Positions 37,801-49,800 of a stretch of DNA of 64,000 bases are shown one piece after another. The first letter of the stretch is position 1; every line of letters begins with the position of its first letter. The notes under the pieces were generated by a model. That model was not told where the DNA came from. It searched no databases and saw only the letters and a list, made by a program, of their open reading frames with translations. This stretch comes from Ampullaceana balthica (taxonomy: Eukaryota > Mollusca > Gastropoda > Lymnaeidae), in contig CALYLW010000431.1 in NCBI GenBank assembly GCA_944989445.1, forward strand, positions 372,001 to 436,000, given 5' to 3'. The position numbers and the translations under genes were made by a program.

Positions 37801-40800
37801 TTCTTTTTGCTAGCGTCAGCAGTGTCTACCGAAATTTTCCTAGTAGTGGACTTCGAATCGCTTTTGAAAAACTTTTTATTCTCTTTTCGGCTACCTCTTT
37901 TTGACTTTTCAACTCCGGTTTCTCAGTCACGTGTTTGTTTCTCGATTTATATCTTTTCTTTGGTCCCGAAGTGGTTTGAGTAGTTAGAACGTTATTATTT
38001 GTACCTATCTTGTCTGCCTCTTTAACTCCTCTATACATTTCGTCGGCCATTTCAAGTTCTCTTTGTCTCTCCATTTCTAACCCTCTTGACTCCTCCGCTC
38101 TTTTTTCTTTCCGTTTAGCCCTTTCCTCATCTTCTTCCTTCCTCTTTCTACCTCTTTCCTCATCTTCCTCCCTCCTGCGCGCCTCTTCCTCGCTCTTCTA
38201 TCTCTTTCCTCATCTTCCTCCCTTCTCCTTCTAGCCCGTTCCTCTTCTTCCTCCCTCTTGTACGCCTCTATAACCCATCTCTTTGCCTCCTCCCCTTCAA
38301 ATCCCAGCTCCCGGGCACTTTGTTTCAGTTTTTCTACATTAGGCAATTCCATCTCGATGTTTCTATATTAATAGTTACTCTACGGTCACAATCAAATTCG
38401 TCTACCGTCTTCCTATCGTTTTGTATTAGGGACCCAATATAACAATTACTATCTCAATAATACAATTTGGGGATTCATCATATACAAATATATAATATAT
38501 ATAATATAAAACATACTAATTTAATATTAGAACTTAAGTTGTACTTGCCTGTACGATAGAAATTACCACACAAATAGTAACCCTACATAAGAAAAATACA
38601 TTACACCAGGGCAGTATCAATATCCATAGGCGTGATATTCATATCACGTATTACTGAGGTTGTAACCTCGAAGTTGTCCAGGCTGTAGTCAGCTTCTGTT
38701 ACTGTCTAGGTTAGTGTTCGTTATTCCTCCGATGCTCTTCCGGGTGTAGTCTGTAAGGCCTCCATTTCTGCGTCTGTCTGCAATTCCACTGCTACGGCTG
38801 TCTACACCACTGCAACGGCTGTCTGTACCACCACTGCTACGGCTGTCTGTAACATCACTGCTACGGCTGTCTGTAACATCACTGGTCTCGTCGTTACGAG
38901 GTGTAAGCCCTAAGCTCTCGTGATGATCTTGATATCGGGATGGCTAGTACGGCCAGTTCTGTACACACCCCATCGTTGATGTGTTTTTAGTCGTTTCTCT
39001 TTTAGTGACGTGTCTTGATGTACTGCGTTGACTCTAACCGAAGGCTCGGTTTTTCGACGGGCCCCCACTGTGACGGAGTCGTTGTCTAGGGGTTGAGGTC
39101 TTCCCTTGGCCACAGATATTTACCACGTAGACGGGTAAAAGACTCAGCAACGCTGGGTTGTTTTCTTTCAACGTAAGTTTAATGACATCAAGAATCTTTG
39201 AACATATATATGGTAAAGTACAATTTGCAGTTTACAGATGATGGTCATACCATCCAGAGTCTTCTGCCCAGCTTGACCGTATCGGACCACGTTCACAAAA
39301 CTCCACACTCTATCGTCCGTCTTTCACCTGCCTGCAACTCGGCAACTTAACACTCTCCCCGCGACACACAATGTGACTCCTATTATACCCCCGTCTTGTC
39401 CGACCAGTTTTGACTGGACCCTGGGTCATTCACTATGTCTCCCTTTGACCGTGGTCCTGTCAATTCATTACAACTTTCACGTACCTTGAGTTCACCCGCC
39501 CCCCGTTCCACGAGGACAAGTGTTCACAGCCCCATTTATGCGTAGTCATCCCCACACCACAACATCTGACCGTAACAAAAGCTTTAATTTATTGTTTGAA
39601 TCACACAATTCGTGTTTGCATCTTGTATTTCATTTGAAATCTGTCAGTCTAATTCTGTATGACAGTAACTCTTCTTTGAAGATTTAGTGAAAGGTTTTTC
39701 TGACATTATGAGGAGTGGGGGGGGGGTTTAAAGGTAATGGTGGAAGGTTTAATAACTTAACAAAAAGGCAAGGATCCATAGAGTTTGGGAGCCTGAGAAA
39801 CGGATTCATCTTGTTTCTATTATTTAAAGTGGAAAAATTATCTTAAAACTTTAATGCTTTGTAAATTGAATGGATTTTTATTATGCAATAAGTTTGGATT
39901 CTAAACTAAAATACCGCTGAACCACAGAGGGGAGAGAAACTTGGATGGAGAAGCAGGCATCATTTAGTTGCTAAGTATAGCCTCTGAATTAACTACTATT
40001 GATACAAATATCAGCTCCATTATTGAGAAATGTAAAACGTTTTTTTCAGGTGTGTCAAACTGTGACAGATGCTGGTAAAACTAAATCAAGGGGATGCAAG
40101 CCTAAGCCAGGATGTCAGCCCGGTTGTGTCAAAGATAAATGCAACTACTGCTGTGAAGACAATTTATGTAATAAATTAGATGATGGACCACTACAAGGTT
40201 AAAATTTCTTTTGTTTATAGAAAACCAAATCAATAAGGTCTACTTTCAACTTTAATTTATGTAAAATCCTCATACATTTCTTTTAACAGTATAATTCTCT
40301 TGCAATAACTGTTAAAAAAATTATCTATTTATTAGAAAGAACATTAAATTGAATTCAAGTTAATTTTATTGAAGCATTCATCTGTAGTCTCAAAAAGACT
40401 ATATTATTATATATAAAATTAAGTTTATAGTTTCTTTTGTTAATTAGGTGCCTGCAATTTGACCGCCCTTGCAAGCTGTGCCCTTGAACTGAGTGCAGAC
40501 TACGTTCAGAGAGAAAACTTTCAGTGCAGGTTATTACATCTTTTCTTACTTCAATATATCATATAGAATTGGGCTGCAATAAAGATTTTAAATAAAATAC
40601 AAAATACACAAACAAATTGTCTAATGAAAATAATAAATTTAAGCTTTATTATTTAACTACAGCAACAGTAAACGTTCTGGGTTCAAATATATGTGTTTTA
40701 AAAATTATCACAATCCAGTGATTTTTCAAAATAATTAGATTAAAATAACCTTATGCACAAAATTAATTTAAAAATTTCAGTTTGTTTTATTTTTAAAGAC

Positions 40801-43800
40801 AGATTTATCTAATTTTAAAGAATGTTTGTTTTAATTTTAGCTCTGCCAATGTTGCAATTGGGTGCCTCCAAAAGAACAGAGTGGAATGTGAGCAGGGTGG
40901 AATGACAGCAATTATAGAATCTGTGAACAAATTAAATATATCTGCTGAATTGCATATATGCTTGATTCAAGAAGCCAACCAGACCTGTGACGTAGGGACA
41001 GTGGCTACCACTACCCAATATATCTCAATAAATGGCCTAGCAATGAATGAGGATGAACTTTGTCAGTGAGTGAAAAAACTGCAAACAAATTAAGTTTGCA
41101 CAATTTCTATTTGTGTCTTGGTTAAGTATTGTGATGAGAAAATTTATAAAAACAACTCCCAATTTGAGTTTTCAATTTGATTTTTAAGAAAAATATGCAC
41201 TGTTAGGAAGAAAATCATTTTTTGTGAATACTTCTTCAATTTTTTAGTTTTAAAAAACAACTCATACAATGCAGACTATAATAATTCTAGTTTGTAACAG
41301 GGTGTTAATTAGTTTAATAATAAAATTTTAAAATATATTTTTTCAGTATTTTAAATGAAAGTAAATCAGAGGTAGAAAAAGCCAGAAGTCTTTGCTCTTC
41401 TGAGGAAAGTCTGGAGATTGTAAACGCCAACAAGAAATTGATATCACTTATAGGCAAATTAAACTGTTCAGAAAAATACAACTTTTCTCTGGAGGATACT
41501 TGCAGACCAATAGATGCTATTGCCTGTGTTAAAACTGTCCTTGGCACTGAAGAAATCCAAGGCCTAAACAACTTAACCTGCCAGTAAGTTTTAATTAAAC
41601 TGAAAAATTTAAAAATTACATTTTTAATCATGAAAGCAATGTCTTGTTGCATTAATTAAACATTGAAACGACTATTTATACATAAGAATATTTTGTTAAA
41701 AATTAGTTACAGTAATTATTATTTGATTCGGATAACAAATTTTTTTAATCATAAAAATTTAATTAGAAATTAATAAATAATTTTAATTTTATGGTAATGA
41801 ATACACTGTAATATGTTTAATTTTAGGTCATTCAATGCCACTGTTGAATGTATGAGAGCAGCAGTTAAAGGATGTACAACAACGTGTCAACTTGTCCAAG
41901 TAACAAAAAAATTGAGTGGCTGAAAAATCAATTTAGCAAGATTTGTTTTACTGATGTTAACATTACTGATGCAGAGCTACCACAGAAAGACCTTGCAATA
42001 TGTATTAGCAAGTAAGTCATCTGACTTCATTATAATTTTTACTGTTTTTAAATATATTCGTTTTAATATAAATTATTTATAATATTGAAATAGTTAATTT
42101 TTCTTTAAATTCTTTGGGGTATAAATACAGACCTGTTTGAATATTTTAAAATATTAAAATATTTTAGCTAATTATTTCTGAAAAATTACAGCTTAAAAGA
42201 AAATATCAGAATGGGAGAGAACATTGCCAGTGGTCTTTCAAACGCAACCAAAGAACTTGAATTCTGTATTTTAGCTATTGATTCTGAAATATTAATTGAT
42301 ACATCAATAACTCACCAAGTTTTCACTGAGATTGTCACAAGTATCATAGCGGAGATTCAGCAAGTTAACAGTATGTTGCTGTTTTTTGGTTTTTCATAAG
42401 TATTTGATTTATTTACATTATTAGAAAATGTGCTTCTTTTTTTAATTCTTTTTTTTTAAAGTTAAGACTTGGCATACATAAACCTTTACCACAGTGTTAC
42501 ATAATTAAAACTCTCACCTAATTTTCAAAGTTTGACTAAAGACATTTAAATAATTTTATACTCAAATAATTTGAAATAAATGAATTATCAAAATTTTCTG
42601 CAATGTGAATTAAATTATTTCTGACAATAAAAATATTTTTTCTACATAAATGAAATCATATTATATATCATTTTAATTTTATATTTCAGTTAATATTTCA
42701 GTTGAAAGTAAGTATCTATAGTGTATTTAGTATTAAGATTTTTTAATATTAACAAAAAATTTATGTAACTTTGTTTGATTAAATTTTACCAGCCACATTT
42801 GTTCCTAGCTTATCAAATAAATATACGTCTAGTAAAGGAATAATTTTTTTAAAAAACTGATTACATAATTAAAAGCTGTTATGATCTTGAAAGTACTGTG
42901 GCAGAGTGGCATGCATGCTCAGCTGGCACACTGACAGTCTCAAGTTCAAGTCTCTGTAAAGGCAGAGACTTGTTTCCTTGGCTATTGGTGCCCCTGAGCC
43001 CACCCAGCTCTGAATGGGTAAACAAAGGTGGCTGGACATTGTGCCACACAATCCCCTCATAGGCCAGCATGGGCTGAGCATTAAGAACGTAGACCTCAAT
43101 ATTCTTCAGTTCAGAAGAAGTGTCTGTAATGGATTTTTTTAAAAAGTAGGACAATTTTAGACAATTTAAAGAAGAAACAAAACCAATAGATTGTTCTTTC
43201 TTTCTCTCTTTCTAATCTCATGAGGAATTAATTATAATAAACTTTAATCTAATTCTGATTGCTTTTTTATAATGATATTACAATACAATTTTAAGGAAGC
43301 CTTGAATTTGCAAAACAGCAAGTAATACTGAAGTTCTATAATCATCCAAATATTGCATTGTAGACTATTGAATTTTTTTTGTAATAAAGGTTTTGTAATA
43401 TATTTATTTAGTTGTGTTTCCTTAATTGTGTAACAAAATAAAATAATGTCTATTATCTTAAAAGACTAGGCCTATAGCTTAATTAAAAGATGTGGACAAA
43501 ATTACAGTCATTTATATATATATTTAAAAATGAATGTTTCAATGTTATATGCAATCCTCACACATTTTTTTATATTTGATAGTTTCATCATCCTGTACAT
43601 CAAGCCTTGTGGTATTAATTGCTGAACATGGAGTGCAGGCCCTAACAATGCCTTTCTTATCTCTATCACAGCGTCACATGGCTTGTGGGTAAGAAAAATC
43701 TTGATAAATAATATGTTACTATATATTTTGAAAAGTAATACAAAATTAATCAGATTTGGAACTTTATTAATCTAATAAAGAAATGTAACCACACCATATG

Positions 43801-46800
43801 TTTCCACCTATGTACTTAATATCTGTTAATGATATGATGACATTGAAAAATATTAATTCTCATTTTGTCCAGTGAGCTTGACAAGAAGGAAATAATTAAT
43901 GCAACAGCTTCAAATTGTGATGCTAAAGTGGTATCAGGATTCCTGGGGCTAGTGGATACTATCAGAGAAAATTTTCTCACCGGGTTCTGCCCAGACATTA
44001 AACCATTACCAAGATGCCATATAGAGAGGGCAGACGAATGTCTTGCCAGGTTTAATGCATATTTCGGGATGAACTCAGGCAGTGGAATATGCATGTAATG
44101 AATTCTTAACTAAACCTTACATTATATTATAATCTGGATTTCAAAAAATTCTCTTTGGCTTCATCTACAACTGTGTACCAACACAAGCTCATTCTTTCTC
44201 TACATTCCATTTACAGACTCACTCTTCTCTAAAATATCAGCTAAACTTTAAATACCTTCTTCACTGATTTAAAGTCATTTACTGTATCATTAAAAACAAT
44301 TCCTAATATTTAATTCTCTTTCAAATGTAAAACTGAAATAGCCCAAAATGTTCCCCATATAATATTGGATGCAGCTTTCTACTCAAAAAATAATGAGGGA
44401 ACTTTTCTCCTTTCCACAATTTGTAAAATCGCATTTTAGTATCTTATAGTTTTAAACGTATTTTAGTTATCTAATGAAAAATTAAAAAGAAGAATTGAGG
44501 TGAAAACTACTAAAGATATTGGAAAAAAAACTTATAATAATAATAATTCTAAATAACTGTTTAATATGTTATATCTTGATTAGTTTACTATGTAAACATT
44601 TAATGGATCAATATTTCACAGGGAGGCAAGTGCTTTGATTGAATGTGTCTCAAATTATACCCAGTCATGTGATTTTGATGAGACTATCACCTTCAGACAA
44701 CGTTTTGTGGTTGCTGTTGAAATTATAACACTGACTTGTAGTGAGTACACAGAGATTGTGTCCGGAGCACGTTGTACGTTGTTGGGCCGCACAGATGTTA
44801 CACCAGGTTGTTCACTTAGTGAAGTTAGCAAATGTCCACTGTCTGATCAAACCAATTGCAGGCAAGTTGGGCAACAAAATTCTTATAGAACTGATTTTAC
44901 TCATGAAACATCTGTCTTTTAATTATTATAATTTATTCAATAATTCAAATAAGCCTGATGTTTTCTAAAAATAATTCAAAATAATAATGATCAATTAAGA
45001 ATAAATTAACTTTCTTAATTTTGTGTCCTTCTATTCTCTATAACCATACAATTGACACATTTTTTTACATCTTATAATTACAGCAAGATTGAAGATAGGG
45101 CTGCTTGTATTACAAAGTATGCTGGATCATGTGTTAGCAACTACTCAAGTTTGATAACAGAAAAAGGAGAGATTTCAAAGTGCCGCTATGGGGATAATGA
45201 TCACTATGTAGATTTGACTTCATCATGTAGCAAACCACCTTACAAATGTGACTTAGACAAGGCTCAACAATGTCTTAGAGATGTGATGAATGTGACATTT
45301 CCACTCCAAAAAAATTATATGTACGTTTTTTCAAGACAGGAATAACATAAAAATTCTCAATTTAAAAAAACACATAAATATTTTCATTATCAATAATCAT
45401 TTTCTAATAAATAGTATTTAAATAGTTTTCTAGGATGGATTTTCATGGTTAAAAATAACCAAATCATTTTAATATTTGTAATTTTCTTAGATACAAAATA
45501 ACTTATGAAAAAATTTCAGGTATTTTATTCATCTTTAAAAATGTGTTCCAAAATAATTTAGCATTTCCAAGTTTCTTTTTATCTGTGTTATTAAGAACAT
45601 TTGAAATTTAGCACTGCGTGTCCATTGGTAACATAAAGAACTTTATTTAAACATATTTATCTTTGTAAACCTTTCAAACCATTCAGATCTCTAAGGTTGA
45701 CTATCAAATTTTAGTTTACAGGAATTAATATCCCATAATATTTTTGAAACAAAAACAATATTATGTTTTTCCCACATGATTAGTGACACAACAAGGCTGT
45801 GCCTAGAAAAGAACTTCTACTGCTTTAGCTCTCTCATCCAATTGATGAACCAGGATATAAACATTTTTATCAAACTGATTGTTTATATTAAGGACATCAC
45901 TCCACAATGGAGCCTCTTAGAGAGTAAACAGTTAATTCAGCTTCTGAGTACACAAACATTAATAGCAGAATATCTGCAATGGGTAAGCACAAGAAATAAT
46001 TTTATGAAGATAATAAATTACATAATCTTATAGTCCTTTAAGAATTCTATTTACCCATGTTTTGCTTTCCACAATAAATCATCTGCAAATGTTTATTTTA
46101 AAACTTGTTTGCTTCAGAATCTTTCCGTGGATCTTTTCAACTGGAATTTTTGCTATAAAATGGACCTGATCTCTGAACAACTTAAAAAACTTCTTGAGGC
46201 TGAAAACAGTGATGACATCCCAGCTATTGACTTATCTTACAACCGAGTTGTTAATACCATACCAACACTATGTGATAACTTGGGTAAATTTATGTTAATA
46301 CAATACAAACACTACGTGATAATTTGGGTAAATTTATTTAATTTAACACAGGGGTCACCATACTACCTCCCGCATCCCGCAGGCGTCATCCTGCCCATGA
46401 CATGATTTCATTGGGCCCGCTAGTGGCACTTAAATGATTAATTTGCTTTAAAGAGCATTAGGCACATCAGACGTTTTGATACGAATGAAATGTTAAGTTT
46501 AAAAAACTAAAAGAAGGAAAACTAATACTGCTAAATACCTGATGTTGAGTTTTTGAGACTGAAGAATTTTACCGCTGGCATGGCATCAGTGTTTGGAAAA
46601 ACTTCTATCTGTAGGCAAACATTTTCAAAAATAAAGTACACAAAGCAACACATTGAAAGAGATTGACTGATAAACATTTCAAAGCAATTCTCTTGGGTGA
46701 ATGTAAACCAAACATATTTGATATCTTGAAAGCCTAATGCCAATGTCACAATTCTTACTGACCATTTTTGCTGCTCAGATTGTGAGTCATATATTTGTGT

Positions 46801-49800
46801 GCACTAGGTCTGATGTTGTAAATATCTTTTTTTTTGATAACTTTTTTTTTAAGAAACAAAAATATGTGTTTCTTTTTATTTTATCTTATTTTTTAACTTT
46901 TTTTTTGGTGTTTTTTTTTAATACAGAAGGCTGAAATTAAGTTAGTTTTTTGGTCCAGAATTTTTATGTGGCCTCATCATTTTTCAGCCACCCAGTCTGC
47001 TAGGAAAAAAGTTTGGTGACCCCCTAATATAAAATAAAAACTTAGTTTTTTTAAATATTGCTGGATGAGTATCAATTGAAAATAGGCCTTACCAATTTTT
47101 AAATCATAACAATAAATTTACCAATTTATTTACCTAAGTGGATATTTTTTAATTAGTTTTATGGCTAAATACTTTCTATGTCTTAGTGATTCTTTTTATA
47201 ACTCACATTTAGGTCAAGTGGCACAAGAGTTGCAGTTTCCACCTAATGGTGAAGGTATAATTATATAATATATATATCTAAATTTAAGTGTCAACTTAAA
47301 ATAATGTCAAGTTTTTAATAAATGAATTTAAGTTACAGCTTTTGAATTAAGAAATACAGTGGAAACTCTTATAACGAGCATAGTTAATTCCAGGATCTTA
47401 CTCGTTAAGCGAAACACTCGTTAAACAAAACAATTGTTCCCATACAAATCAATGTACAATACAATAATCATTTCCATGCTGAAAATACTCATTTTTCAAA
47501 AACTTTTATTAACATTTATTCAATGGTTAAGGAATATAAAAACACTGAATACAATATAGATTTGGAAAAAAAAACGTAAATAAAAATATAAATTTATGAC
47601 AAATAATTAATCCCTTTTAACTAGTGTCGCATTGTAATCACTTCTCGTTTATCCATATTAGAAGCAACCTCTCAACATCATTAAGAATGTGTAACCATTT
47701 TGTAGACATTCTTGACACTCCCTTTGAAGCATCTATCTCCTTAATTTTGTTTTTGTTCTTGAGAATAGTGCAGATTGTTGATGTTGACCAATTGTATGTG
47801 CGTGCTAGATTAGCCACGCTCACACCTTGTTCTTGCTTTTCAATGATTTTATGTTTCATTTCGACAGTTATTTGTTTTATCTTATGATTATTTTCTTGTA
47901 GTTTTTCTTTGAAGACATTTTAGCAAAGGTTATTACATTTTGCACATAAAAAAGTACGAATACTGTCTGAATACAAAATTTGTAAAAACGGGTGATCACA
48001 CGCGAAAACTATACGCTTAACAGACAGAGTGCTCAACACAGACTAATTCTTCAGCGAAGAAATCCCGGCTCTCAAATGAATTTTGGGAAAAAAGGACTTC
48101 CCTTTTCTGTGTAACTCGTTATGCCAAACATCGCTCATTAAGGGAGCAACTTCTTCACCTTTTTTTTTGCTCGTTATGCGAATTACTCGTTATGACAGTT
48201 GGTTGTTATGAGAGGCTCCACTGTATTAAAAATTGTAGTAAAGATTAAATTATAATTTTTTAAACGATAGTTATTTTGTTTCAGTATAAAATTATTTTTT
48301 AAATATCTTTTTCTGCAATCCTCCATATTTGAGTAGTGGTAATCTAACCTCTTTTCTGAATCCCAACACTTTAAAGAAATGGTGGTGTAACTGTCTTTCT
48401 AAATTCTTGCTAGCCTCATAAGCCTGAATTCTTAAGTTGCAGTCTGTTAGATTTTCTGTTGGTAAAATTAAATGAATTTTTTTTCAGTACCATTTTTTCC
48501 AGGCTTCTTTCAGCAAGTTGAAGAAGTTCTTGCTTGACAGCAGTAGTCCATTCTTAATGGTACTCAGAAAAAATAAAAGTTTCATGAGTCTTGTGTATGT
48601 CCATGCAGTGCAGACAGGGCTGTTAATCACAATCTGCCAGCTTGCCAATCGCAGCCCCACCTCAGATTTCCTAGTGTTGATTAGCACCCAAAAAAAGTTC
48701 TTCAGAGTACACGCTTTTAATTAATTGTGGCTAAGAAATAGAACAGTTTGGCTCAGTCAATAAAGGATTATTTAAGAGACATCTAAATATATTTTAAAAG
48801 AGTTTAAAACATCATAAACCATTGAGGTTGCTAGGGTATTATGGACTCAATGCACTATTTAAAAATTATAAGCTTAAAAATAATCATTTCCCCTCAAAAG
48901 TGTTGAGGAGGATTTCATTGCATTACAAGTTTGAACAACTGAAAACGTGACAAAAATGCTCTTCAGAAGACTTGGGAAGGTGTACATGTACATGTATTAT
49001 TTAGCATATTTCTCCCTAAATTTGGTAAAAAAATAATTTAAACCATTTCAATTTTCACCTAAAAATCACACTAGATATTTTAATAAAATGTGATTGGAAG
49101 GCATACACAGTCATAAAAAAACTTTATTAATGAATGTCTTTCAAAGTATGCCAATGATTGTGGCACTTTGGTAATAAATACAGTGGCAGTATCCCTTTTC
49201 CAAAAGTAAACATGATTTTGATCTTGTTGATCTATTCAAAGCAGTTTGCAGCAAGTTGTTTAGGACAGTACTATTGTTGGATAATTAATGTGACTAAAAT
49301 TGAGATCTTCACTGGATGTCTTCAATCTTTATGACTTTGCATTATCATTTTAATAATCTATTTTGAAAGACTTCATTTTACTAACAAATCCACCTTGTGG
49401 TGAGATGGAGTGGTCTACATAGTGTTAACTCTGTTTACATTTTCTTTATCACTTTTTGGTTGCTAAGCTCAAATCCAGTGTCTGTTTTGATAAAAGAGAG
49501 ATGAATAGGGCAGATCAGATCTTCTTTTACCATTTTTTAAACTGTTAGCCCAAGAAAATTTGCTTAAGCAATGATTTTTAAAGCATTCATTGTTTTAAAA
49601 GTAATTTTTTTAAATTTCTTTGATTTATGATTTTAATTTTTTTCTTTGACGTTTTAAAAATTATTTTTTAATGTATATAAACAAATTTTCAAAATAATTT
49701 AACATTCTGCATTTCCATTCAAAGTATATATCTTACTCTAAACTACATGTGTCTTTTAAAGTAATAACTTATTAAAAGATTTGTATCTTTATTTTAGAAA

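Larger units (their letters stand above)
32504..39577 (-). mobile_element. Non-autonomous LTR retrotransposon, 7.07 kb
   Basis: Two direct repeats, 32504-33014 (511 bp) and 39069-39577 (509 bp), are nearly identical, start TGTGACGG and end CGTAACA on the plus strand, and are flanked by AAAGC (32499-32503 and 39578-39582). Orientation is minus: the polypurine tract is at 33015-33030 (reads CTCGTGAGGAGGGGGG) and the primer-binding site at 39050-39067 (reads TGGGGGCCCGTCGAAAAA, starting like a tRNA-Pro site). The 6-kb interior encodes coiled-coil ORFs but no protease, reverse transcriptase, RNase H or integrase that I can find. High LTR identity argues for fairly recent insertion. Confidence 0.93.

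Noticed and set aside
34218..38234. Plus-strand ORFs across the LTR element
   Set aside because: Antisense shadows of the minus-strand coiled-coil ORFs; low-complexity S/F/L-rich products.
48484..48724. Opposing ORFs of about 67 codons in the intron before cassette 7
   Set aside because: No phase fit, no domain, no second copy in the window.
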